Shown here in pieces: positions 38,520 to 47,652 of a DNA stretch of 64,000 bases. Numbering within the stretch: position 1 is the stretch's first letter; each line of letters opens with the position of its first letter. The stretch spans positions 744,001 to 808,000 of the forward strand of contig NZ_ANIN01000002.1 of the NCBI RefSeq assembly GCF_000320365.1, written 5' to 3'. A model generated the notes under the pieces. That model worked only from the letters and a program-made list of their open reading frames with translations. It searched no databases and was not told where the DNA came from. The DNA comes from Moraxella macacae 0408225. Its GTDB lineage: Bacteria; Pseudomonadota; Gammaproteobacteria; Pseudomonadales; Moraxellaceae. Position numbers and translations under genes: made by a program.

Positions 38520-38529
38520 GTGCTATAAA

Positions 38530-39900
38530 TCACTCATCATCAATGTTTTCATCATCAAGTGCTTCAAACAAATCTTGTAACGCTTCATAATCAATAAAAA
38601 ACGTGTCATCTTCTTTATCGGTCTTAAACTGCTCGCCTGTTTGCATGTTTTTGACACTGATCGTACCGTTTTTGACTTCTTCTGCACCGATAATCACGGT
38701 AAATTCCGCTCCAGATTTGTCCGCTTTTTTCATTTGGGATTTTAGACTGGTGGCAGATGCCATTTTGACACGCACATACGGATTGCTTTGACGCAAAAAA
38801 TTGGCATAAACCATGCCATCAAGATAATATTCAGGCTGGGCTACAACAAAAATATCACACACAGAATCCATCTCAAATGGATTAACCGCTTGAATCAACA
38901 ACAATAAACGCTCAAGCCCCATTGCAAAACCAACCGCAGGCTGACTTTGAGGTGGTTGTTTGTCTTTTTTGTCAATGCCAGTTTTGTTAATGGTGGCAAT
39001 TTGTCCGATTAAGCCATCATAACGCCCACCGCCACATACAGTTGCCTGACTGCCAAGTTTATTCGTTGTCCATTCAAACACGGTTTTGTTGTAATAATCA
39101 AGGCCACGCACCAGTTTGTCATTGATCACAAATTCAATGCCAACAGCGGTCAAATATTGTTTGACTTTGTCAAAATGCTCCAAACTGCCCTTGCCTAAAA
39201 AATCCATAAGTTTTGGAGCGTTTTGCAAAATCTTTTGAGTTTTGCTGTCTTTACTGTCCAAAACACGCAATGGGTTGGTGGTTAAGCGTCTTTGACTGTC
39301 TTCGTCCAACTCGTCTTTATGGGCGGTCAAATAGGCAATGAGTGCCGTGCGAAATGCTTGGCGTTCATCAGCCTCGCCCAGCGTATTTAATTCAAGCTGA
39401 ACATGATCACCAATACCCAAATCCTGCCACATCTGATAAGTCATCATAATAAGCTCGGCATCGGCATCGGGCAATTCACTGCCAAAACTTTCTACACCAA
39501 GCTGATGGAATTGACGATAGCGGCCTTTTTGGGGTTTTTCATAACGAAACATCGCCCCCATATACCATAGTTTTGGCGTATCACCACGCAATAAATTATG
39601 CTCAAGCACCGCCCTTACAGCCCCTGCTGTACCTTCAGGCCTTAGGGTAAGCGGTGTTGGTGGCTCACCTTTATCAACAAATGAGTACATTTCTTTTTCA
39701 ACAATGTCGGTATTATCACCAATAGCACGGCTAAAAAGCTGGGTTTCTTCTACAATTGGCAAGCGTATTTGCTCAAAACCAAACCGATCAAGCGTCTCAA
39801 TAAGTTTGGTTTCTAGCAGTCGCCATTCACCACTTGGACGTGTATCACCCGTGGCAATGTGTAAAATATCGTTAAATCCTTTGATGGCTTTTAAGGTCAT
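38530..39900 (-). CDS. hisS: Histidyl-tRNA synthetase
   Basis: HisRS charges tRNA-His. From ATG 39900 ([11 protein letters not shown]), with a GAGA ribosome-binding site, it is 456 residues, about 30 longer than E. coli HisRS because of an acidic C-terminal tail and small loop additions ([15 protein letters not shown]). Class II motif 2 ([30 protein letters not shown]), the HisA loop [15 protein letters not shown] and motif 3 ([13 protein letters not shown]) are intact. Upstream, two lipoprotein genes separate it from ispG. Confidence 0.96.
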   Translation of the reverse strand: MTLKAIKGFNDILHIATGDTRPSGEWRLLETKLIETLDRFGFEQIRLPIVEETQLFSRAIGDNTDIVEKEMYSFVDKGEPPTPLTLRPEGTAGAVRAVLEHNLLRGDTPKLWYMGAMFRYEKPQKGRYRQFHQLGVESFGSELPDADAELIMMTYQMWQDLGIGDHVQLELNTLGEADERQAFRTALIAYLTAHKDELDEDSQRRLTTNPLRVLDSKDSKTQKILQNAPKLMDFLGKGSLEHFDKVKQYLTAVGIEFVINDKLVRGLDYYNKTVFEWTTNKLGSQATVCGGGRYDGLIGQIATINKTGIDKKDKQPPQSQPAVGFAMGLERLLLLIQAVNPFEMDSVCDIFVVAQPEYYLDGMVYANFLRQSNPYVRVKMASATSLKSQMKKADKSGAEFTVIIGAEEVKNGTISVKNMQTGEQFKTDKEDDTFFIDYEALQDLFEALDDENIDDE

Positions 39901-39961
39901 AGCTTTTCTCTTAATGTCGTTTTTAAAACGCCCAATTGACATGATTTAGATCAAACATTCA

Positions 39962-40768
39962 TCAAAACCATTTCTTAAAAATACTTTGATAAGTGCCATC
40001 GGCTTTCATATCCGCCAAGGATTTATTAATATCATCTAACAACTGTTTGTTGTCTTTTTTCAATAAAAATCCATAGCTTTCTTGTGGATAAGCATAGTCT
40101 ATTGCAAAATGTAATGGCGTTTCTTTGGTGGAATATTTTTCAAAATAATAAGGCATTACCGATGAATTGCCAATCGCTGCCACAGAATCGCCTGACAATA
40201 CATTTTTTACCGCCAACCAATCACTATTGACATAATGAATGTTGTCTTTTTCTTCGGCTTTTTGGGTGTTAACCACATCATAAAAAGTATCTATCGGACT
40301 GTCTTTTATTGCAACACTTTTGTCTTTGAGTTGCTCCATACTTTTTAACTCGGCGTCTTTACTTAAAATGGTAACCGGATACGCATCCAAATACGAATTT
40401 GTCATCGCATATTTTGCCACTCGATCTTCGGTGATACTGATATTGCCTGCAACAATCTGCACACCGTCATTTTCAACATCGTCCATCAGTTGTTTTCTGG
40501 GTTTATATTCATAAGTAAAGTTATAATTGGCACGTTTTGCAACTTCTTGCAAAATATCATGTTCAAACCCTTCAAACATGCCTTTTTCATCTAAAGAATT
40601 TAGCGGGGCGTTGCCTGTTGCCGAGGCAATAAAACCCACTTTTACTTGAGTTAAGCCTGCTTTAGTATCGCTTGGTTGTTGTGCTGATGCCTCGGTTGCT
40701 TGTGGTTGTTGTTCAGAAGAGCATGAAGCCATTAACACACAAAAAGGAATATAAAATAATTTTTTCAT
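39962..40768 (-). CDS. Amino-acid-type solute-binding lipoprotein (SBP family 3)
   Basis: This 268-residue binding protein belongs to the family that feeds polar amino acid ABC transporters. The signal peptide ends in a lipobox (VLMASC), followed by a Gln/Ala/Ser-rich linker. Family text includes GMFEGFEHDILQEVAKRANY, IVAGNISITEDR, SVAIKDSPIDTFYDVV and SYGFLLKKDNKQLLDDINKSL. No permease or ATPase gene is adjacent, so it is an orphan in this window. It lies with the YceI gene between hisS and ispG, which are usually neighbours. The ligand is unknown. Confidence 0.83.
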   Translation of the reverse strand: MKKLFYIPFCVLMASCSSEQQPQATEASAQQPSDTKAGLTQVKVGFIASATGNAPLNSLDEKGMFEGFEHDILQEVAKRANYNFTYEYKPRKQLMDDVENDGVQIVAGNISITEDRVAKYAMTNSYLDAYPVTILSKDAELKSMEQLKDKSVAIKDSPIDTFYDVVNTQKAEEKDNIHYVNSDWLAVKNVLSGDSVAAIGNSSVMPYYFEKYSTKETPLHFAIDYAYPQESYGFLLKKDNKQLLDDINKSLADMKADGTYQSIFKKWF

Positions 40769-40840
40769 AACGCCTCGGTATTGTTGATAAAAATAAAATC
40801 TTTTAAGGTTTGAATATGCCGATATATTTATTGATACCCA

Positions 40841-41509
40841 TTATAAAGGCCGCGAAAACTCACCTTTAAACGTTACAGGAACGGTTACATTAATGCCTGC
40901 CAATGCCATAACATCGCGCAAACGTTCAAGCCCCTCGGTCATATTAAAACTTTCAATATTGATTTCAATTGGTTTTTGGGTTTCTACCACAATTGTATGC
41001 GAACCTGTGCGTGTAATGGTTAACTCACCCACCAAATCTGCTTGTTGTCCGTGCATTTCTAGCTTAATTGGCTGGGTTAAAGTTAATGGACTGTTTAATG
41101 GCAAATTGTTAATTGTCGCAGGATCAAGATCGGCTGAAATTACCGCCGTGGCAAATTTATCCGTCTCAAACAACCATTCAACCAAACGTTGATCTCTAAT
41201 TGCAATATCGGTATCAACACTTGCCAAATTAATTTTCATGTTCAAATTACCCTGCTTATCCAATACAGCAGAATAATCGGTAAAACGCCCCGTTTCTGGA
41301 ATGTTGTTGCCATTTACATCGGTTTTGGTACTGGTAAACACAATATCTGCCGTTTTCAGCGCCCACTCTACAATGTCGGTTGGGATATTGGTATTATCAA
41401 CTTTTTCAACCGTTTCGGTTTGCACAGCAGGCTGGCTGTCTTTGGTTTCTGGCGTAGGTGTGCAACCAAACATAAGAATGGATAATAAAATCACTAACGT
41501 TTTGTTCAT
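40841..41509 (-). CDS. YceI-family lipoprotein
   Basis: YceI-family proteins form a lipocalin-like barrel that can bind a polyisoprenoid lipid. This 222-residue copy has a lipobox (LMFGC) where many YceI proteins have a cleaved Sec signal. The fold text runs from VEWALKTADIVFTSTKTDVNG to VPVTFKGEFSRPL, with ADLVGELTITR in between. It is on the same strand as ispG and the binding protein; the link between YceI and isoprenoid-making IspG is suggestive only. Confidence 0.82.
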   Translation of the reverse strand: MNKTLVILLSILMFGCTPTPETKDSQPAVQTETVEKVDNTNIPTDIVEWALKTADIVFTSTKTDVNGNNIPETGRFTDYSAVLDKQGNLNMKINLASVDTDIAIRDQRLVEWLFETDKFATAVISADLDPATINNLPLNSPLTLTQPIKLEMHGQQADLVGELTITRTGSHTIVVETQKPIEINIESFNMTEGLERLRDVMALAGINVTVPVTFKGEFSRPL

Positions 41510-41523
41510 AATACAACTCCAAG

Positions 41524-41557
41524 AGTAAGTGTAACGTAAAAGTAAGTGTAACGTAAA
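41524..41557. repeat. Exact 17-bp tandem duplication upstream of the YceI gene
   Basis: agtaagtgtaacgtaaa is present twice back to back (41524-41540 and 41541-41557), within 50 bp of the start codon, in the ispG-YceI gap. Confidence 0.95.
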
Positions 41558-41612
41558 ATTTTAACCAATTTAACCAATAAATTGCCAAATAAGTTTTTAT
41601 GACAAATAAGCC

Positions 41613-41642
41613 CTTATGACAATGTTCTCTTATGACAATGTT
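41613..41642. repeat. 14-bp duplication spanning the ispG stop codon
   Basis: cttatgacaatgtt is exact at 41613-41626 and 41629-41642 (period 16). The right copy contains the ispG stop TAA on the minus strand; the left copy repeats it downstream. A weaker third copy lies further downstream. Confidence 0.9.
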
Positions 41643-42754
41643 ATTGTGTGTATCATTTGACGAGCTCGTTTTTCCTGCAAAACTTTAACATGCTCGCGTA
41701 CCATCGCTTCAATTTCATCGGCTAATTGCTTAGTATCAATCAAATGACTTTTTTGACCTCCTTTATAAACCAAGCTATTAGGACTTGCTCCCACAACACC
41801 AATATCCGCTTCTTTAGCCTCGCCTGGCCCATTGACTTTACAGCCAATAACCGATAAATCAATGGGTTCGCGTATATCCTCAAGACGCGCCTCTAACTCA
41901 TTCATCACTTTAATCACGTCAAATTCTTGCCGGCTACAACTTGGACAAGCAATAAAGTTTACGCCATTGCTACGAATATTTAATGATTTTAAAATATCAA
42001 AACCAATTTTAATTTCTTCTTCAGGCAAACTTGCCAATGAAATTCGCATGGTATCACCAATGCCATCAAGCAACAATCCGCCCAAGGCGATCGCTGATTT
42101 TACCGTACCTGTGCGATACACACCCGCTTCGGTAACACCAAGGTGCAAGGGATTGTCAATCTGTGCTGAAATTAGGCGATACGCATCAAGCGTCAAAAAC
42201 ACATTGCTTGCCTTTACCGAGATTTTGTATTCAGCAAAATTGTTACGGTCAAGAATATCAATATGACGCAAGGCGGATTCTAACATAGCCTCGCCTGTCG
42301 GTTCACCGTATTTTTTTTGTAAATCTTTTTCAAGCGATCCTGCATTCACACCAATTCGCATGCTAATGCCGTGATGCTTGGCACACGCGATCACCTCGCG
42401 CACTTTTTGTTCATTGCCAATATTGCCAGGGTTAATACGCAGACAATCCGCCCCCTGTTCCGCTACCGCCAAAGCAATTTTATAATCAAAATGAATGTCA
42501 GCAACCAGTGGCACAGACACGCGTTTTTTAATCTCGCCAAAAGCCTCCACGCTCTCCATCGTAGGCGTAGAAACACGCATAAAATCCGCTCCAGCATCCA
42601 CACAACGTTCAATTTGGGCAACCGTTGCATCTACATCACAAGTATTGGTATTGGTCATACTTTGCACGCTAATCGGTGCATCGCCACCTATTGCCACATT
42701 ACCAACGTGGATTTTTTTGGTAGGCTTACGCAGAATAGGGCTGTGGTGCGACAT
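41630..42754 (-). CDS. ispG: 4-hydroxy-3-methylbut-2-enyl-diphosphate synthase (IspG/GcpE)
   Basis: IspG is a [4Fe-4S] enzyme of the MEP isoprenoid pathway that reductively opens methylerythritol cyclodiphosphate. The 374-residue protein contains [31 protein letters not shown] and the cluster-binding cysteines in [14 protein letters not shown] and [17 protein letters not shown]. It follows rodZ in the rlmN-pilF-rodZ-ispG order. Confidence 0.96.
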   Translation of the reverse strand: MSHHSPILRKPTKKIHVGNVAIGGDAPISVQSMTNTNTCDVDATVAQIERCVDAGADFMRVSTPTMESVEAFGEIKKRVSVPLVADIHFDYKIALAVAEQGADCLRINPGNIGNEQKVREVIACAKHHGISMRIGVNAGSLEKDLQKKYGEPTGEAMLESALRHIDILDRNNFAEYKISVKASNVFLTLDAYRLISAQIDNPLHLGVTEAGVYRTGTVKSAIALGGLLLDGIGDTMRISLASLPEEEIKIGFDILKSLNIRSNGVNFIACPSCSRQEFDVIKVMNELEARLEDIREPIDLSVIGCKVNGPGEAKEADIGVVGASPNSLVYKGGQKSHLIDTKQLADEIEAMVREHVKVLQEKRARQMIHTITLS

Positions 42755-42840
42755 GGTTATTCCTGTTTTTGTGTAACTTTTTATGTAACTTTTTTATGTA
42801 ACTTACAACTATTTTTAACCAATTTTTTTAATCAAATTCA

Positions 42841-43656
42841 CTATTGTAATGTAAAATTGGCTTGGTTGTTTTGAGCATAATCACTGATTTTAATCGGTTG
42901 TTTGTTAAAATCAATGTTGACATTGCTCGCTTTGTCAATTTGCACATTAAACGGTGCTTGCCCTGATAAATTATACCCTCCACGAGCCTGCTTGCCTTGT
43001 AACAACACCTTGCCTGTAGCATCGGTGATATTGATCGTTGTTTTATTTTTAACCCAAATCTCAAGCGTAGATAAACCTGTAGTCGATGCTGCACTTGCAG
43101 TATGCACATGACTGCCAATTGCTGAACCTGCGTTAGAAAGCGATGCTCCTGTGGCTTGCTCTTGTGGAGTAACTTCTTGCACAATTTCGGCAGGTTGATT
43201 TTCGTGATGGGCATTTTTAACCGTTTTAAAAATCATCGTTGCCACAATCAACACAACCAAAATCCCACCAATCAAAAACCAATTAATTTTGATTCCGCCA
43301 CGACTATCACGCTGTAACGTTCCCATCGGTTGTAGCGGTGCATTGTCAAAACTTTCATATTTCTTACGCAATTCGCTTGGGTATTGAGCGTCAAAACTTT
43401 GGCTAATAACCTGCGAATCAAAACCCAAAAACCGCCCATAATTCACCGCAAAACCGCGAGCAAATGTCGGCTGTGGTAACGCCTCAAAATCTGCATTTTC
43501 TAACGCCACCAAATGCCGTTTTAAAATATGCGTTTCGTTCACCACATCATCAAGACTTAGCCCTTTTTTTTCACGGGCTTGTTTTAAACGCTGCCCAAGC
43601 GGATGCAACATATCCATTGCTTGGGTTGAATTTTTGACTGGTTGTTTCGTTTGCAT
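42841..43656 (-). CDS. rodZ: Cytoskeleton protein RodZ
   Basis: RodZ links MreB filaments to the cell-wall elongation machinery. The 271-residue protein has a cytoplasmic helix-turn-helix (LGQRLKQAREKKGLSLDDV ... HLVALENADFEALP), a single transmembrane helix (NWFLIGGILVVLIVATMIF) and a periplasmic C-terminal domain (LEIWVKNKTTINITDATGK ... VNIDFNKQPIKISDYAQNN). Neighbours pilF and ispG support the call. Confidence 0.92.
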   Translation of the reverse strand: MQTKQPVKNSTQAMDMLHPLGQRLKQAREKKGLSLDDVVNETHILKRHLVALENADFEALPQPTFARGFAVNYGRFLGFDSQVISQSFDAQYPSELRKKYESFDNAPLQPMGTLQRDSRGGIKINWFLIGGILVVLIVATMIFKTVKNAHHENQPAEIVQEVTPQEQATGASLSNAGSAIGSHVHTASAASTTGLSTLEIWVKNKTTINITDATGKVLLQGKQARGGYNLSGQAPFNVQIDKASNVNIDFNKQPIKISDYAQNNQANFTLQ

Positions 43657-43792
43657 ACATTATCCACAATATCTCAAGGTACAATATTTCAAAGTTAAAT
43701 CATTCAATCAAGTTTAATTAAATCAAAGTGATAATTACCAAAGCAATAATTACCAAAAAAGCTACCAAAAGTTACCAAAAAAAATTTTAGCC

Positions 43793-44683
43793 TTATTTCC
43801 ACACTGCATTTGGTGTGCGTAGCCATTGTTTTAATTGTTTGGCTTCAGAACTTGTTGGAAATTTATCCAACAATTGTTGGCTAAATTTTTGCAATTCGGT
43901 GTTGTTGCCTGTGAGTTTTGCAAGCCTTGCTCCTTGTTGCAAGGTACGCGGATCAAGGTATTCCTCCCCCAAAATTGTCATTAAATCAGCGTGCAATTTT
44001 TTGGCATTTAAGGTCTGTTTTTCGTTGATAAAAATATCAATCATCTCTGAACGAGCAATCACGCTGTAGCGATTGGCATCTAAGGCTTTACCGAAAGCTT
44101 CTTTTGCCTTAGCGGTATCGTTAACTTGCAAATACATACGCCCCAAATTTTCAAGTGCATCTGCTCTACCTTCGTAACCCAGCGTTGATCCTGCAATCTC
44201 AAACTGTGCAATGGCTTCAGAATAACGTTTGACTTTTGCCAAATACACGCCGTAATTATTATGGGCTTGAGTAAAATCCGGATCCAATTCAAGGGCTTTT
44301 TTAAAATAAGCCTGGGCTTTTTGTAGATTTAACGCACTGCCTTCTTGTTGCAAAAGCACGCCCATCATATCATGAGCTTGCGGTGAGTTTGGATCGGATT
44401 TTAATGCTTGCTCTAATTGGCGTTTGGCATCGTCAAGTCTGTGTTCGCGGATAAACTGTGCTGCAATCGCTGTGCGTGAACGGGCTATTTCTTTTGGATC
44501 TTTTATCCAACGGCTCGGATCGCTGCTTGTGATTGTTTGACTGCTTATGGTTTGGCTTTGGCTACAACCCATCACAATCACTGACATACCCAACACAACA
44601 AGGCTTGCCAAAACATTTTTTTTCCATTTTTTTAATCCAAAATCATCATTGTCAAGCATTAAACCATGATTTAATTGTTTCAT
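43793..44683 (-). CDS. pilF: Type IV pilus biogenesis/stability lipoprotein PilF (PilW)
   Basis: PilF/PilW is the TPR lipoprotein pilotin for the secretin PilQ and is needed for pilus assembly. The 296-residue protein has a lipobox (VIVMGC) after an unusually long N-terminal stretch of about 25 residues. It then has several TPRs (TAIAAQFIREHRLDDAKRQL, PQAHDMMGVLLQQEG, TQAHNNYGVYLAKVKRYSEA, ADALENLGRMYLQVNDTAKA). A shorter start at MLDNDDF is possible. It lies between rlmN and rodZ. Confidence 0.9.
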   Translation of the reverse strand: MKQLNHGLMLDNDDFGLKKWKKNVLASLVVLGMSVIVMGCSQSQTISSQTITSSDPSRWIKDPKEIARSRTAIAAQFIREHRLDDAKRQLEQALKSDPNSPQAHDMMGVLLQQEGSALNLQKAQAYFKKALELDPDFTQAHNNYGVYLAKVKRYSEAIAQFEIAGSTLGYEGRADALENLGRMYLQVNDTAKAKEAFGKALDANRYSVIARSEMIDIFINEKQTLNAKKLHADLMTILGEEYLDPRTLQQGARLAKLTGNNTELQKFSQQLLDKFPTSSEAKQLKQWLRTPNAVWK

Positions 44684-44850
44684 TTGTAAAACCTTTGCAA
44701 AACCCTGTTTAAAAAATTTAAAAACACTAAAAACTAAAAACTTAGCAAATACTACATACTATAACAAATTTAACTAAAAAAGCACAACAAAAAAAGTGAA
44801 TTTGGTGTATTTATTATATTTAACGATATTTATTGACAAATGTTAGCAAA

Positions 44851-44883
44851 ATTTCATAAAAACATTTCATAAAAACATTTCAT
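44851..44883. repeat. 13-bp repeat downstream of rlmN
   Basis: atttcataaaaac occurs at 44851-44863 and 44864-44876, followed by a partial third copy, ending 8 bp from the rlmN stop. Confidence 0.9.
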
Positions 44884-44890
44884 AATTGCC

Positions 44891-46099
44891 TCAACTTTGC
44901 TTTAAGCGGTCGTTTTGAGCAATTTTTTGTTGCCAGTTTTTGGCTCGTCTGGTTTTATCTGCCACTTGTCCAACAAGTTGCCCACACGCTGCATCAATGT
45001 CATCACCGCGTGTTTGGCGGATAGTACAGACAAAACCTGCGTTATTTAAAATACCACTAAAAGCATGAATGCGATTATTGCTTGAGCGTTCGTAAGGTGC
45101 GTGTGCAAATGGATTAAACGGAATTAGGTTAATCTTACTAGGCAAATCCTGCAGCAAAACAGCCAACTGATGGGCGTGTTCGTCGCTATCATTGACATCT
45201 TTTAGCATAACATATTCAATGGTTACATGTTTTTTATGGCGCGGATTTTCATCATACACATAAGCTTTGGCTGCTTTAATGAGTTCTGCCAATGGGTATT
45301 TTTTGTTAATTGGCACAAGTTCATTTCTAAGTTTGTCATTTGGTGCGTGCAAGCTGATTGCCAATGCCACATCAATGTCTTTTGCCAAATCATACATTTT
45401 TGGCACAACGCCCGATGTAGACAAGGTTACGCGCCGTTTTGACAAACCAAAACCAAAATCATCTAACATCAGCGACATACTGGCAACCACAGGTTCATAG
45501 TTTAACAGCGGCTCGCCCATACCCATCATCACCACATTGGTTACGCGATTTTCACGTTTTACAGCAGGAACGCCCTCCATGTAGGATTGATTGGCAACAA
45601 ACAATTGTCCAATAATTTCACTTTCTGTTAAGTTTCGCTCAAATCCTTGTTTTCCTGTACTACAAAACGAACAATCCAAAGCACAGCCAACTTGACTGGA
45701 AATACACAAAGTCTTACGCCCAAATTGCTTGTTATCATCTGCCGGAATTAATACCGTTTCCACAAGCGATCCGCCAGCTACCTCAAATACCCATTTGCGT
45801 GTACCGTCCTCGCTAAATTCTTTATATTTGACAGCAGGCGGTATCACACACGCAATGTTTGTTAATTTTTCTTGCAATTTTTTGGATAAATTCGTCATCT
45901 CAAAAAAATCAGTTACGCCAAATTGATAAATCCATTTCATCACTTGTGTTGCACGAAAGGGTTTTTCATCTAAATTTTTAAAAAATTCCATGAGTTTGGT
46001 TTTACTCATACCAAGCAGGTTGGTTTTTGGTGCAGGATCGTTTTTTTGCGTGGTTAAAGCGACAAATTGGTTCGGATCAATGACGGTGATTTTGTTCAT
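44891..46099 (-). CDS. rlmN: Dual-specificity 23S rRNA/tRNA adenine C2-methyltransferase RlmN
   Basis: RlmN is a radical-SAM enzyme that methylates A2503 of 23S rRNA and A37 of some tRNAs. The protein is 402 residues from MNKITVID. It has the radical-SAM cysteines in [48 protein letters not shown] and a C-terminal [13 protein letters not shown] supplying the second catalytic cysteine. An ATG six codons earlier (46117) is possible. It heads the rlmN-pilF-rodZ-ispG group. Confidence 0.95.
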   Translation of the reverse strand: MNKITVIDPNQFVALTTQKNDPAPKTNLLGMSKTKLMEFFKNLDEKPFRATQVMKWIYQFGVTDFFEMTNLSKKLQEKLTNIACVIPPAVKYKEFSEDGTRKWVFEVAGGSLVETVLIPADDNKQFGRKTLCISSQVGCALDCSFCSTGKQGFERNLTESEIIGQLFVANQSYMEGVPAVKRENRVTNVVMMGMGEPLLNYEPVVASMSLMLDDFGFGLSKRRVTLSTSGVVPKMYDLAKDIDVALAISLHAPNDKLRNELVPINKKYPLAELIKAAKAYVYDENPRHKKHVTIEYVMLKDVNDSDEHAHQLAVLLQDLPSKINLIPFNPFAHAPYERSSNNRIHAFSGILNNAGFVCTIRQTRGDDIDAACGQLVGQVADKTRRAKNWQQKIAQNDRLKQS

Positions 46100-46133
46100 A
46101 AAAGTTGTATTAAGCAAGGTTTAATTAAAAAAT

Positions 46134-46178
46134 AGCGAAAAATTGGCTAAACTTCGTATTATACCAATATTTTTCGCT
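46134..46178 (-). terminator. Inverted repeat: terminator of the acyl-CoA hydrolase gene with rlmN promoter in its loop
   Basis: The arms agcgaaaaattgg (46134-46146) and ccaatatttttcgct (46164-46178) pair except for a 2-base bulge, and are followed on the minus strand by ATTTTTTAATT, as a terminator for the upstream hydrolase gene. The loop carries an extended -10 TGGTATAAT. Confidence 0.6.
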
Positions 46179-46185
46179 TTATCAA
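46158..46185 (-). promoter_or_regulatory. Promoter of the rlmN-pilF-rodZ-ispG group
   Basis: On the minus strand TTGATA (near 46180-46185), a 16-bp spacer and TATAAT (46163-46158) preceded by TGG make a strong sigma-70 promoter with an extended -10, about 55 bp before the rlmN ATG. The -10 lies in the loop of the inverted repeat. Confidence 0.7.
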
Positions 46186-46201
46186 AATTTAGACCGTATT
46201 T

Positions 46202-47383
46202 TTATAAAACCAACAATTCATCGCCTTGGTAAACATCATCAAAATGAGTATTTATATACTCAGGCGTAATCGTTGCCAAAGTTTTATGCCACATTGGATT
46301 TTTGTCCTTATCCACCAACAACGCACGCACGCCCTCACGAAAATCAGGAAAATGACAACAATGAATGGCGGTGTTGAGTTCAATTTGTAAAATCTTAGGC
46401 AATGACAAGGTTTTTAACCGATGAAACAACGCAAAAGTCAAACTTGCACTGACTGGACAACCGTGTTGATAAGTGTCAATTGCTTGAGCAAGCCATTCAT
46501 CTTGACAATATTTTGCAATAAACGCACTGTTTCTTAACAAATCATCAATTGCCAACATATCGCCTGCATTCACAATTTTTTGCAAAGTTTGCCAATGTTT
46601 TACAACATGACTGTCTGGTAAATGCTCGGTGGTATGAAGCTGGCTTAAGGCTTGACTCACAACAAATTTGGCACAGGTTTTTTGCCAATCGGCTTTTTGC
46701 AAGGCTTGTAGTACAGCGGATTTTTGTTCACTACGCACGGAAAATTCTGCCAAATTTGCCAACAACGCATCGCCTGCATTGCCATTTGCCCCTGTTAAGC
46801 CAAAAAATAAGCCAGTTTGGGCGGGCATTTTTTGTAAAAACCAACTGCCTGTTGCATCAGGAAATAATCCAATATTGATTTCAGGCATCGCAAAACGCGT
46901 CGTTTCGGTAACAATTCTATGACTGCAAGTTGCCACAAGCCCCAAACCACCACCCATCACGATCCCACTTGCCCATGCAATAATAGGCTTGGTATAGCTT
47001 GCCATATAGCGGTTTAGGCGGTATTCGTTAACAAAAAACGCCTCGGCATAATCTAACGTTGATAAGTTAATTGGACAAGGTTCGCTAACAGCGGGTTTTT
47101 GTATCATACTGTCATAAATTTTGCGGATATTACCACCTGCACAAAACGCCTTTTCGCCTGTTCCTTGTAAAAAAATTGCCACGATTTTGGCTTCATTTTG
47201 CCAAATTTGCAATTGTTGCAAAATCTGTTGGCACATGGTTAAATCCAGTGCATTTAATGCCTTTGGAGCATTTAGTGTAATCATGCCTAACAAATTACCG
47301 TCATCGGTTGGCAATGTATCAAACAACACAAAATCTGTTTTAACCGTTTGATAAGTCTCATTCATACTCATACTCGTATTCAT
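46202..47383 (-). CDS. Enoyl-CoA hydratase/3-hydroxyisobutyryl-CoA hydrolase family protein
   Basis: This crotonase-fold protein is 393 residues from ATG 47383, which follows AAGGAAG at good spacing. It matches the 3-hydroxyisobutyryl-CoA hydrolase subgroup (valine breakdown): FCAGGNIRKIYD, NEYRLNRYMASYTKPIIA, ASGIVMGGGLGLVATCSHRI, FAMPEINIGLFPDATGSWFL and the C-terminal FREGVRALLVDKDKNP. The first residues hold an ATGAGT repeat (MSMSMN-like). Other valine-degradation genes are not nearby, so the substrate assignment is provisional. Confidence 0.82.
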   Translation of the reverse strand: MNTSMSMNETYQTVKTDFVLFDTLPTDDGNLLGMITLNAPKALNALDLTMCQQILQQLQIWQNEAKIVAIFLQGTGEKAFCAGGNIRKIYDSMIQKPAVSEPCPINLSTLDYAEAFFVNEYRLNRYMASYTKPIIAWASGIVMGGGLGLVATCSHRIVTETTRFAMPEINIGLFPDATGSWFLQKMPAQTGLFFGLTGANGNAGDALLANLAEFSVRSEQKSAVLQALQKADWQKTCAKFVVSQALSQLHTTEHLPDSHVVKHWQTLQKIVNAGDMLAIDDLLRNSAFIAKYCQDEWLAQAIDTYQHGCPVSASLTFALFHRLKTLSLPKILQIELNTAIHCCHFPDFREGVRALLVDKDKNPMWHKTLATITPEYINTHFDDVYQGDELLVL

Positions 47384-47652
47384 ATTTATCTTCCTTTTTG
47401 TCATGTTTATAAGGTTTATTTTGCTGAATTTTTTGTGATTAAGCAAGTAAATTTCGTGAACTATTTAAGTCAAAAACCATGCTCGGTGTTTTTTAGTAAT
47501 TTTATACAAATAAATATTGCAAAATCTATTTTTTTGTTTAATACTATTTCAACATTATTAGCATTTGCAAGGTTTTGTAACTTAAGATTTTGCAATCAAT
47601 GGATATCAATGCTAAAAATATTTCATATAAACCAAAGCAAGCAGGAGGGCGT

